Position numbers and translations under genes: made by a program. A stretch of DNA of 64,000 nt from Bacteroidota bacterium (GTDB taxonomy: Bacteria; Bacteroidota; Bacteroidia; Chitinophagales; BACL12), in NCBI GenBank assembly GCA_016718035.1, contig JADKEK010000001.1, positions 496,001 through 560,000 of the forward strand. Reading direction: 5' to 3'. The notes under the pieces were generated by a model that was not told where the DNA came from, did not search any database, and saw only the letters and a list, made by a program, of their open reading frames with translations. Below, in pieces: positions 53,363 to 61,447 of this stretch; within the stretch, counting starts at the first letter, position 1, and every line of letters begins with the position of its first letter.

Positions 53363-55291
53363 ATGAAGAAATCTTTACTCACCACATCGCTAGCCATAAT
53401 TACCACTGTATTGTTTACAGGGCTAGTTATACCACCGGTTGATACTGAATATGACTGGATGGTGGAAGGCAATGATGTCGATGCTGAATTCGGTTTTTGG
53501 ATTGACGGTGGCGGCGATGTAAATGGTGATGGTTACGATGATGTCATTATTGGCGCATCGGGGTATGAGCATGATTTCATAGGCGAAGGCGCTGTATTTA
53601 TTTATTTTGGCTCACCTTCAGGTCTTTCACTTGAGCCTGATTGGGTGCAATATGGCGAACATGACAGCAGTGGATACGGACGTTGCGTTTCTATAAAAGG
53701 TGACGTAAATAATGATGGTTATGCAGATGTTTTAGTTGGCGCTCATTCGTTTACAGGAGCAAGAATAAATGAAGGTAAAGTGTATTTATATCTGGGTGGA
53801 CCCGATGGACCTTCTACCACACCATACTGGACCAAAGTAGGTGGAAGGAAAGGTGCTAAATTAGGTGAGGCAGTGGTTTTTGCTGGCGATCTGAACAATG
53901 ATCATTACGATGAAATTTGTGTAGGCGCTCATGGTTGGGACGATGATGAAGTGTTAGGAGACTCAGGTAATAAAGCCGGTAAATTTTGGATATTTAATGG
54001 CAATGCAGAGGGAATTAATCCTGATCCATTTATGTCTTGCGTAGGTATTGTTGAAGATGCCAACCTTGGCGTATCTATGGATCGCGCAGGTGATGTAAAT
54101 GGCGATGGATTTAACGACCTGCATATTGGCGGATATATTTTCCTTATTGGGGATGGCATGTTGTGTACGTTTCACGGCAGTGCTGTTGGCCCAGATGGCA
54201 TACCTGATTTTATGGTAGCCGGCGGCGCAATGGATACATCATTTTTTGCGATCAATCTATCTTCAGCTGGAGATGTAAATGGTGATGGTTTCGATGATGT
54301 TGTAATTGGTTCACCAAGATATGATGCCCTCGGTGTATACCAGTCCGGTAAACTCCAAGTCTACTTAGGAAGTGAAGGAGGATTGCAGCCTGAAATAGCC
54401 TTCACAGTCCATGGCACACAATACGATGAACGGTTTGCATTTAACGTAAACGATGCAGGAGATTTAAACCACGATGGTTATGATGATTTATTAGTTGGCT
54501 CCAAATATTATGATAATGGTGATTTACAAAATACCGGCAAAGCTGAAATATATCTCGGAGGGCCTCAAGGTTTGCAAAATACACCTACATGGTCGTTTGT
54601 GGGAGTGGATAGCGGTAACGCACTTGGAACCAATCTGGCAAATGCAGGTGATGTAAATGGCGATGGATACGATGATATAATTGTTTCAGGTGATGAATAT
54701 TGTGGCGATTTATTAAGGGAAGGTGCTGTTTATATGTTTTATGGTCAACCGCAAAAATGTGAAGCACCACAAAATCTCACGCCGTATTTCGTTACCCCTA
54801 ATTCTGTTACCATTGGCTGGGATTGGCTGTATGGTTCACAGAAATATAAATTTTATATGCGTAGAACCGATGGTGTTGGCACAGAGTATAAAATTATCAC
54901 TCAGGATTCGTTGTTGTTTATTGGAGGGCTGACTTCCGGAAAAGAGTATACAGCTTATGTTGCAGCAAAATGTGATGGAGGATGGACAGATAAATCTGAA
55001 ATTATTACGTTTACTACTCCTGGACACAAAGAAGGTGAATTATCAGGCATGCAAATTTATCCATCACCAACTTCTGATAAAATCAATATCAATTTGGGCC
55101 CTGCAACCGGTCCGGTGCTGATTAGAATAGTGAATTTAGCAGGTGAAGTAGTGTTTGAAAACCAATACCAGATTGATGAATCTCATACTGTAATTGTAGT
55201 CAATGAGGTGAAAGCCCTTCCTGTAGGCAATTATTTCGTTTTGGTTGAAACCAGCAATAGTAAATTGACCAAACAATTCGTTAAACAATAA
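53363..55291 (+). CDS. FG-GAP/integrin-alpha-like secreted protein with fibronectin III and T9SS domains
   Basis: 642 aa. Short signal peptide, then about seven FG-GAP repeats with Ca-binding loops (DVNGDGYDDVIIGASG, DVNNDGYADVLVGAH, DLNNDHYDEICVGAH, DVNGDGFDDVVIGSP, DLNHDGYDDLLVGSK), a fibronectin-III-like domain (PNSVTIGWDWLYGSQKYKFY) and a T9SS sorting domain (QIYPSPTSDKININLG ... GNYFVLVET). Probably a surface beta-propeller; partner unknown. Own terminator at 55311. Confidence 0.88.
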   Translation: MKKSLLTTSLAIITTVLFTGLVIPPVDTEYDWMVEGNDVDAEFGFWIDGGGDVNGDGYDDVIIGASGYEHDFIGEGAVFIYFGSPSGLSLEPDWVQYGEHDSSGYGRCVSIKGDVNNDGYADVLVGAHSFTGARINEGKVYLYLGGPDGPSTTPYWTKVGGRKGAKLGEAVVFAGDLNNDHYDEICVGAHGWDDDEVLGDSGNKAGKFWIFNGNAEGINPDPFMSCVGIVEDANLGVSMDRAGDVNGDGFNDLHIGGYIFLIGDGMLCTFHGSAVGPDGIPDFMVAGGAMDTSFFAINLSSAGDVNGDGFDDVVIGSPRYDALGVYQSGKLQVYLGSEGGLQPEIAFTVHGTQYDERFAFNVNDAGDLNHDGYDDLLVGSKYYDNGDLQNTGKAEIYLGGPQGLQNTPTWSFVGVDSGNALGTNLANAGDVNGDGYDDIIVSGDEYCGDLLREGAVYMFYGQPQKCEAPQNLTPYFVTPNSVTIGWDWLYGSQKYKFYMRRTDGVGTEYKIITQDSLLFIGGLTSGKEYTAYVAAKCDGGWTDKSEIITFTTPGHKEGELSGMQIYPSPTSDKININLGPATGPVLIRIVNLAGEVVFENQYQIDESHTVIVVNEVKALPVGNYFVLVETSNSKLTKQFVKQ

Positions 55292-55310
55292 CCGTGTGCA
55301 CAAATTATAG

Positions 55311-55341
55311 CGGCAATTGTAGTGACTCTTGCCGTTTTTTT
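55311..55341 (+). terminator. Terminator of the FG-GAP gene
   Basis: CGGCAA (55311-55316) / TTGCCG (55329-55334) followed by T7. Confidence 0.75.
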
Positions 55342-55381
55342 ATACTTTTAACCGTCGTAACTACCTGTCAACTAATCATCT

Positions 55382-55831
55382 ATGAAACTAGAAGAAGAAA
55401 TTAAACAACAAAAATTTAAGGATGAATACCATCGTTTATTGGTAAATATCATGTTTACCGGTAGCTGGTTAAACATCCGCCAAATACACTTTTTCAAACA
55501 ATTTGATTTATCGCCTCAACAATACAACCTGTTGCGCATTTTGCGTGGTCAATACCCTAATCCTGCGAGTGTAAACCTGCTTATTGAACGTATGCTCGAT
55601 AAACAAAGTAATGCTTCGCGTTTGGTAGATAAACTGGATGCTAAAGGATTGGTGAAAAGAAAAAAATGCAAAGAAGATAAACGTCAGGTTGATGTAGTAT
55701 TATCTGCTAAAGGAGTTCAGCTGTTAGATGCAATTGATAAAGAAATTGGCAATTTGGATAGTATTTTTACTAACCTGACGAAAGCAGAAGCTAAAAAAAT
55801 GAGCGAAATGCTCGATAAAATGCGTGGTTAA
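55382..55831 (+). CDS. MarR family transcriptional regulator
   Basis: 149 aa, winged-helix MarR fold: LSPQQYNLLRILRGQYPNPA, recognition helix region MLDKQSNASRLVDKLDAKGL and wing RKKCKEDKRQVDVVLSAKGV. Regulates an unknown target, perhaps itself or the overlapping downstream gene. Its TAA overlaps the arfB ATG (TAATG). Confidence 0.9.
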   Translation: MKLEEEIKQQKFKDEYHRLLVNIMFTGSWLNIRQIHFFKQFDLSPQQYNLLRILRGQYPNPASVNLLIERMLDKQSNASRLVDKLDAKGLVKRKKCKEDKRQVDVVLSAKGVQLLDAIDKEIGNLDSIFTNLTKAEAKKMSEMLDKMRG

Positions 55832-56247
55832 TGTCCGCAATTAATGTTATTCCTGATTTATCTGCTGAATTCACTTTTAAAGCTGTACGCAGCGGAGGCA
55901 AAGGTGGCCAAAATGTAAATAAAGTATCTACCAAAGTAGAATTGTATTTCACCATAGGCAATTCACAATTATTATCTGAAGCACAAAAACAATTGCTTAC
56001 CCAAAAATTACAACATCTGCTCAACAGCGAAGGTGAATTGCGTATTGTTTGTGAAGAAGCTCGTTCACAGCTCAAAAACAAACAATTAGTCATCGAAAAA
56101 TTATATGCCCTTTTTGAAAAGGCCTTAACACCGGTGAAAAAACGTGTAAAAACGAAAACACCAAAATCTGTTATAGCTAAAAGAATAAAAGATAAAAAAA
56201 TAGCTGGCGAAAAAAAATCCATGCGCAAAAAACCGGATTTGGATTAA
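55831..56247 (+). CDS. arfB: Alternative ribosome-rescue factor / peptidyl-tRNA hydrolase ArfB
   Basis: 138 aa, the ArfB length. Contains the catalytic GGQ in VRSGGKGGQNVNKVSTKVEL, and a Lys/Arg-rich C-terminal tail (KKRVKTKTPKSVIAKRIKDK) that binds the mRNA channel of stalled ribosomes. It frees peptides from non-stop ribosomes. Overlaps marR by one base, so translationally coupled. Confidence 0.93.
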   Translation: MSAINVIPDLSAEFTFKAVRSGGKGGQNVNKVSTKVELYFTIGNSQLLSEAQKQLLTQKLQHLLNSEGELRIVCEEARSQLKNKQLVIEKLYALFEKALTPVKKRVKTKTPKSVIAKRIKDKKIAGEKKSMRKKPDLD

Positions 56248-56252
56248 TCTAT

Positions 56253-56975
56253 TTATTTTTTCAATTCCTTATTAATAATTGCACCAACATCTGCAGCTTT
56301 CGTCAACACCATCATGTGTGAACCTCCGGGAATAATATAATCTGAAGTAATATTTTTTATAGGTAATGTATGATCATTATCGCCGTGTATATGAATGATA
56401 TTTTTACCGACATTATCATCAGGTTTGCGTTGCCAGCTGACTATCATTTCAGTTGCGCGTTTGACAAATATTTTTTCTTTGTCCCATAACATCGCATTAC
56501 ATGTTGCGCGTTCCAATGCTCTGTCCGGTTCATACATGGGTTGCATAATAAAACTCGAGTATTTAAACACCGAAGCCGGAATATATCTATGTATTGGATA
56601 CTGGTGAAAAAACTGATACATTTCAGGAATTTCTGTTGAATCGGTAGCGCTGGAAATAACAATTATTTTTTGAGGATGCACCATGTCGTACATCTCTGTT
56701 GCCAACATACCACCAAGTGAAACACCAATAATATAAAATGGCGTAGTGGTATCAATTTGTGCACTTAATCTTTTGGCATATGCAAACATCGATTCTAATG
56801 GGAGAGGAGTAATATAATGCACATGCACAGTATCCAAATGCGCATCAAATTGAATGTTTTTATAAATCCTGTAATCCGAACCCTGCCCCGGAATTAAATA
56901 CACACGAGTAGTCTGCTGCGCAGTAACAACCACTCCACTTACAAGCAATAATAATATCAATGCATATCTGCACAT
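56253..56975 (-). CDS. Secreted alpha/beta hydrolase
   Basis: 240 aa with signal peptide (MCRYALILLLLVSGVVVTAQ). Lid-less hydrolase with nucleophile elbow GVSLGGMLATEMY, oxyanion-side YLIPGQGSDYRIYKNI, and catalytic His near the end in PGGSHMMVLTKAADV (an aspartate in HGDNDHTLP). Substrate unknown. Convergent with arfB. Confidence 0.83.
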   Translation of the reverse strand: MCRYALILLLLVSGVVVTAQQTTRVYLIPGQGSDYRIYKNIQFDAHLDTVHVHYITPLPLESMFAYAKRLSAQIDTTTPFYIIGVSLGGMLATEMYDMVHPQKIIVISSATDSTEIPEMYQFFHQYPIHRYIPASVFKYSSFIMQPMYEPDRALERATCNAMLWDKEKIFVKRATEMIVSWQRKPDDNVGKNIIHIHGDNDHTLPIKNITSDYIIPGGSHMMVLTKAADVGAIINKELKK

Positions 56976-57052
56976 GAAATATAAAATTACCTATTCCCCA
57001 CCAAATAAACGTTAAAAAACTCTCCCCGAAACTCCCCGTCTTCCCGCCTTCC

Positions 57053-57097
57053 CGGCAACCTCACACTCAGCAACCCTACACCCAGCAACCTCACACC
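57053..57097 (-). repeat. Three 15-bp tandem repeats that contain the prfC stop codon
   Basis: Units on the minus strand: GGTGTGAGGTTGCTG (57083-57097), GGTGTAGGGTTGCTG (57068-57082), AGTGTGAGGTTGCCG (57053-57067). The prfC TGA (57091-57093) lies inside the first unit, so the array starts within the last codons. Next to it the 17-base CTTCCCGCCTTCCCGGC (57040-57056) recurs in opposite orientation at 59668-59684. Confidence 0.8.
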
Positions 57098-58689
57098 AAT
57101 GATGCAGTTTTAAACTCACTCGTAGTATGAAAAGTAATTTTAGGATGATTTTCAATAGCCACATTCAAAGCCCAACCCGTCTCCGCCATATAAACCGGAT
57201 TCTGGTCCTTATCAAAATAAATGTAATCTATTTTTAATCGTATAAATTCATCCAATTGTTTTTTATCTGTAGTAGTCATCCAACACGCCTTATTCATATG
57301 AATAGGTTGAAAACGACATTTCGCTCCATATTCATTTTCCAAACGATATTGAATTACCTCAAACTGCAATTCCCCGACAGCACCCACCACTTTTTTATAT
57401 CCGTTGTTATGAATAAATAACTGCGCAACGCCTTCATCAGTCAACTGCTGAATACCCTTTTCTAATTGTTTCGTTTTCATAGGATCCATGTTAATCAACT
57501 CCTTAAATATTTCAGGAGAAAAACTTGGAATACCTCTAAACATCATATCTTCACCTTCAGTAAGTGTATCACCAATTTTAAAATTTCCGGTATCGTATAA
57601 ACCAATTACATCACCCGGAAATGCCTCTTCAATTACATCTTTACTCGACGCTAAAAAGGCATAAGGATTATTAAATCGTAAATTTTTATCCAAACGAACA
57701 TGATGATAAAAACTATTGCGTTCAAAATGCCCCGAACACACACGTAAAAATGCAATTCTGTCCCTGTGGCGAGGATCGATGTTTGCGTGAATTTTAAAAA
57801 TGAATCCGGTAAATTTATTTTCGTCGGCGTCTACAAAACGAACATCCGTTTCTCTTCCTTGAGGCACAGGGGAAATCTGAATAAATGTCTCCAATAATTC
57901 CTGCACACCAAAATTATTTATCGCAGAACCAAAAAATACCGGTGCAATATCTGCATCTAAATACGGTTTGCGGTCAAATTCATGATATACACCTTCAATC
58001 AGCTCTACATCTTCACGCAATTGTTTCGCATCGCGTTCGCCAACCTGTTTATCTAATAAACCATCTTTTAAATCCTCTATAATTAACACATCATCTTCAA
58101 CACGCTGTGAACCCGGGCGGAATAAATTGAGTTTTTTATGATACAACGAATACACACCTTTAAAATGTGTTCCCATGTTGATCGGCCAACTCAAAGGGCG
58201 CACACGAATTTTAAGTTTTTCTTCTAATTCATCCAATAAATCAAATGGATCTTTTCCATCGCGGTCCATTTTGTTGATGAAAATGATAACCGGCGTTTTG
58301 CGCATGCGACAAACTTCCATCAATCGCATGGTTTGCTCTTCCACACCTTTCACGCAGTCGATTACCAGGATAACACTATCCACAGCTGTTAAGGTGCGAT
58401 AGGTATCTTCAGCAAAGTCCTTGTGACCGGGAGTATCCAATAAATTCACTTTAACACCCTCATATTCGAACGACATAACGGAAGTAGCCACAGAGATACC
58501 ACGCTGACGTTCAATTTCCATGAAGTCGCTGGTTGCGGACTTTTTAATTTTATTGCTTTTAACAGCTCCGGCAACCTGAATGGCGCCTCCGTACAAGAGG
58601 AACTTTTCGGTAAGGGTGGTTTTACCGGCATCGGGGTGACTGATAATGGCAAATGTTCTCCGTATTTGTATCTCTGATTGTACGCTCAT
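57091..58689 (-). CDS. prfC: Peptide chain release factor 3
   Basis: 532 aa, the full RF3 length. GTPase motifs SHPDAGKTTLTEK (residues ~17-29), RGISVATSVMSFEY, DTPGHKDFAEDTYR, INKMDRDG, and the RF3-specific C-terminal half (VRLDKNLRFNNPYAFLASSK; AVGELQFEVIQYRLENEYGA). RF3 recycles RF1/RF2 from the ribosome after termination. Own -7 box upstream; stop inside the tandem repeat described at 57053. Confidence 0.97.
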   Translation of the reverse strand: MSVQSEIQIRRTFAIISHPDAGKTTLTEKFLLYGGAIQVAGAVKSNKIKKSATSDFMEIERQRGISVATSVMSFEYEGVKVNLLDTPGHKDFAEDTYRTLTAVDSVILVIDCVKGVEEQTMRLMEVCRMRKTPVIIFINKMDRDGKDPFDLLDELEEKLKIRVRPLSWPINMGTHFKGVYSLYHKKLNLFRPGSQRVEDDVLIIEDLKDGLLDKQVGERDAKQLREDVELIEGVYHEFDRKPYLDADIAPVFFGSAINNFGVQELLETFIQISPVPQGRETDVRFVDADENKFTGFIFKIHANIDPRHRDRIAFLRVCSGHFERNSFYHHVRLDKNLRFNNPYAFLASSKDVIEEAFPGDVIGLYDTGNFKIGDTLTEGEDMMFRGIPSFSPEIFKELINMDPMKTKQLEKGIQQLTDEGVAQLFIHNNGYKKVVGAVGELQFEVIQYRLENEYGAKCRFQPIHMNKACWMTTTDKKQLDEFIRLKIDYIYFDKDQNPVYMAETGWALNVAIENHPKITFHTTSEFKTASLV

Positions 58690-58707
58690 CTCTTGTTAAT
58701 TCGGGCG

Positions 58708-58715
58708 CAAAGATA
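58708..58715 (-). promoter_or_regulatory. -7 box of prfC
   Basis: TATCTTTG on the minus strand, 18 bases before ATG 58689. Confidence 0.55.
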
Positions 58716-58735
58716 GTGATTTCAGGAAGAAGGGA

Positions 58736-58815
58736 ACCTGCCTGGTGGCAGACAGGCACAGAAGATCTGCATGGCGGCAGATTACGCTGATAACGCGGAT
58801 TTACGCGGATGCTTT
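58736..58815. repeat. Palindromic and direct-repeat intergenic sequence
   Basis: Two related 14-base palindromic units, CTGCCTGGTGGCAG near 58738 and CTGCATGGCGGCAG near 58767, followed by an imperfect direct repeat (ACGCGGATTTACGCGGAT, ending near 58810). Such units look like dispersed intergenic repeats of Bacteroidota; no gene here. Confidence 0.55.
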
Positions 58816-58832
58816 GTTTAAAATGGAATTAA

Positions 58833-58985
58833 CTTAGTGTTTCTTAGAGGCCCTTAGCAACTTTGTGGTGAAGGTTAGCTAATATTATTTATTTCCTGAT
58901 GATGTTTTAGTTTCGTAAATGATAATTATGAGACTAACCCATGTTTGCCACTAAGGCTCAAATGACCTCAAAGTTGCGCGAAGGA
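58833..58985. repeat. Imperfect inverted-repeat element, copy A
   Basis: Left arm about 58833-58879 (contains GAGGCCCTTAGCAACTTTGT), right arm about 58934-58985 (GTTTGCCACTAAGGCTCAAA), arms roughly complementary with an AT-rich centre of ~55 bases. A related element occurs at 59782-59935 on the other side of the gene at 59208. Looks like a non-coding MITE- or REP-like element; no transposase. Confidence 0.55.
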
Positions 58986-59195
58986 TTTAAGATCAACCAA
59001 CCCGCAATTTTTTGACTGTTCTTTATTAAAGATTGGAAGAAAAATGAAGCCAAAGGCCAAAGTAGGGGCGAATTGAATCCGCCCCGTAATTGGGCTTTGG
59101 CGATTGAGTTCACAATACTTAAGCTAATATTTTATAGCAACTAATTTGTGCATAAGCAGGTCAATCAAAACCCCTCATCCCTCATCCACATTTCC

Positions 59196-59203
59196 TACAT
59201 TTG
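59196..59203 (+). promoter_or_regulatory. -7 box abutting the ICMT-like start codon
   Basis: TACATTTG ends four bases before ATG 59208, implying a leaderless mRNA. Confidence 0.55.
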
Positions 59204-59207
59204 TAAC

Positions 59208-59660
59208 ATGACAAAACGAAAGGACTTTGCTTACGTTGCTATACAATTTTTTTTATTGGCCTGTTATTTTTTATTAATTAATCAAAGGGCAGGAGGTACT
59301 CCGTTCTGGATGCAAATTATTAGTGGAATTTTGGTTGTGCTAGGAACGGTATTGGTGATATTGCCAATTTTACAATTAAATAAATTTATTAGTGTTTTTC
59401 CAACTCCGGTTAATGGGGCTTTATTGGTGACGAATGGTGCATTTAAATATATTCGTCATCCGATATATGCGGGTATTATTTTAGGTGGTGCGGGGTTGGC
59501 ATTGATGATGAATAATTTATTGCAATTGTTGGTGATTATTATTTTGTTTGTATTGTTTGAAGTGAAATCAGATTATGAGGAGCAACAACTTGCTAAAGTG
59601 TTTAAGGATTATGAGGAGTATAAAAAACATACTTATAAATTCTTTCCTGGAATGAGGTAG
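59208..59660 (+). CDS. Isoprenylcysteine carboxyl methyltransferase family membrane protein
   Basis: 150 aa from ATG 59208; the longer frame at 59148 adds residues that overlap the promoter. Four membrane helices and the PEMT/ICMT signature FKYIRHPIYAGIILGG (RHPxYxG) followed by EVKSDYEEQQLAKVFKDYEE. These enzymes methylate lipids or protein carboxyls with SAM; the bacterial substrate is unknown. It stands alone between two repeat elements. Ends with TAG. Confidence 0.85.
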   Translation: MTKRKDFAYVAIQFFLLACYFLLINQRAGGTPFWMQIISGILVVLGTVLVILPILQLNKFISVFPTPVNGALLVTNGAFKYIRHPIYAGIILGGAGLALMMNNLLQLLVIIILFVLFEVKSDYEEQQLAKVFKDYEEYKKHTYKFFPGMR

Positions 59661-59667
59661 TGGGTTA

Positions 59668-59684
59668 GCCGGGAAGGCGGGAAG
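59668..59684. repeat. 17-bp GC-rich repeat copy
   Basis: GCCGGGAAGGCGGGAAG, identical but inverted relative to 57040-57056, so in each case it lies just past the 3' end of the neighbouring gene. Continues as GGAGGGAAG-type purine repeats. Confidence 0.65.
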
Positions 59685-59781
59685 GAGGGAAGTTGCGGGG
59701 GGGTGTTGCGAGAACTCAAGACAATATAATTTTCATTTCTACCCATCAAGTTATTTGCCTACAAAACTTAATAGCAATAAT

Positions 59782-59935
59782 ACAACTTTGTGCTACTTTG
59801 AGGCCCTTCGCTTCTTGGTGGTGATAGCAAACTAATGCTATTAAAAACTTTTGTAAAACAATGACATAAATTTTATTTTGTTGATAAGCCCATTTTACCG
59901 CTAAGTCTCTAAGGGCCTCTAAGCTACACTAAGAG
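59782..59935. repeat. Imperfect inverted-repeat element, copy B
   Basis: Left arm with TTTGAGGCCCTTCGCTTCTT (59797-59816), right arm with CTCTAAGGGCCTCTAAGC-like sequence ending near 59935; about 25 bp of imperfect complementarity and an AT-rich centre. Related to the element at 58833-58985. Confidence 0.55.
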
Positions 59936-60070
59936 ATTAGTCCAATAGATCATCTTTTGATAGCATTTTTTTTCATGTATCGATTAGTCCTAGTAAGTTG
60001 GTATTGCATACTTAGCCAACTCAAAACCACTCATCCCTCATCACTCATCCTTTTTCATTAATATTACATT

Positions 60071-60850
60071 ATGGAACAACATCACAATCCTTTTGCGAGT
60101 AAAGCAGCACGTTTGTTATTGATATTAGGTGTGTTTTTTGTCACCAATGCCCTGTTGGCAGAATTAATTGGGGTGAAAATATTTGCACTTGAAGATAGTT
60201 TTGGATGGAAACCATTTAACTGGAATTTATTTGGTGAAAAAGGCTCACTCAATTTTACTGTCGGCGTTATTTTATGGCCATTTGTTTTTATCATGACCGA
60301 TATTATTAATGAATATTTTGGCCTGAAGGGTGTCCGTCGATTAAGTTATTTGGCCATTATTTTTATTATATATGCATTCGGAATTATTTACCTAGCAATA
60401 GAACTTTCACCTGCCGGATTTTGGCCTGCATCTAATGTAGATAAAGGTGTTCCTGATATGCAAAATGCCTATGCTGTTATTTTCGGACAGGGTATGTGGA
60501 TTATTGCCGGAAGTATTATTGCATTTTTACTCGGACAATTAATTGATGTATTTGTATTTCATAAAATAAAAGGAATGACTGGTGAAGGAAAAATTTGGTT
60601 GCGTGCAACAGGCTCAACTGCAATATCACAAATAATCGATAGTGTTGTAGTATTATATATTGCTTTTGTCATCGGCCCACAACATTGGTCCGTCAATCAA
60701 TGGCTGGCAATAGCAACCGTAAATTACGTCTACAAAATGACAGCAGCCGTAGCCCTCACACCCGCCCTCTATTGGGTCCACAACATCATCGACAAATTCC
60801 TGGGCAAAGAACTCAGCGAAAAAATGCGCGCCGAAGCCATGAAAAATTAA
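60071..60850 (+). CDS. Queuosine precursor transporter (YhhQ/VUT family)
   Basis: 259 aa, about six membrane helices. VUT/ECF-like motifs: FVIMTDIINEYFGLKGVRR-like FIMTDIINEYFGLKG, GSIIAFLLGQLIDVFVFH and IWLRATGSTAISQIIDSVVV. The family imports queuosine precursors such as 7-cyano-7-deazaguanine. Upstream spacer holds CTCATCCCTCATC repeats. Confidence 0.9.
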   Translation: MEQHHNPFASKAARLLLILGVFFVTNALLAELIGVKIFALEDSFGWKPFNWNLFGEKGSLNFTVGVILWPFVFIMTDIINEYFGLKGVRRLSYLAIIFIIYAFGIIYLAIELSPAGFWPASNVDKGVPDMQNAYAVIFGQGMWIIAGSIIAFLLGQLIDVFVFHKIKGMTGEGKIWLRATGSTAISQIIDSVVVLYIAFVIGPQHWSVNQWLAIATVNYVYKMTAAVALTPALYWVHNIIDKFLGKELSEKMRAEAMKN

Positions 60851-60908
60851 CTCAAAACCCTCCCGCCATTTTCCGCACCTCCGCGTGAACCCAAACAGCC
60901 AGCCCACA

Positions 60909-61294
60909 ATCCCGATAGCTATCGGGACTCAAAGGAACAGCCCACAAATAAACACAGAGGTATTTATCGAATAGTATTTAATTTTATTTTTATTGAATAA
61001 TCATAGTTATTAATTCAAATATACGAACTCATTCTCCGAGAACTCTGTGTGCATTCCCTCTGAGTTCTCCGTGGTTCCGGCTGTTTCCACCTCAGCGGAC
61101 GCTCCGCGAATTATCGCATTTTTTTTACCACGGAGTCCACAAAGAAACAGCCCACAAAGAAAACACAGAGGTATTTATCGAATAGTATTTAATTTTATTT
61201 TTATTGAATAATCATAGTTATTAATTCAAATATACGAACTCATTCTCCGAGAACTCTGTGTGCATTCCCTCTGAGTCCCGATAGCTATCGGGAT
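60909..61294. repeat. Composite repeat: inverted 22-bp palindromic ends around two direct 116-bp repeats
   Basis: A 22-base sequence built on the palindrome CCCGATAGCTATCGGG occurs at 60909-60930 and, inverted, at 61273-61294. Between them a 116-bp block is repeated without mismatch at 60950-61065 and 61161-61276, each with CACAGAG at one end and CTCTGTG at the other (self-complementary ends), AT-rich inside. No open frame of note. Confidence 0.85.
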
Positions 61295-61310
61295 CGTGGT
61301 TTCGGCTGTT

Positions 61311-61447
61311 TAATCAGCACATTAACACATCAGCACATTAATTCCCGGCTGTTCCCACCTCGGCGGACGGTTCGCATTGGTACATCGGTACATTTCCACA
61401 TTGGTACATTAATCAGCACATCAGCACATTAACACATCAGCACATTA
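61311..61447 (-). repeat. ATGTGCTGATG-type tandem repeats ending at the dnaG stop codon
   Basis: On the minus strand, TAATGTGCTGATGTGTTAAT begins with the dnaG TAA (61445-61447) and is followed by further AATGTGCTGATG- and AATGTACCAATG-like units to about 61311, interrupted by a GC-rich part (61342-61375). Degenerate, no spacers of fixed length. Confidence 0.75.

Noticed and set aside
61311..61447. Possible CRISPR array at the dnaG 3' end
   Set aside because: The units are short, degenerate and have no unique spacers of fixed length.
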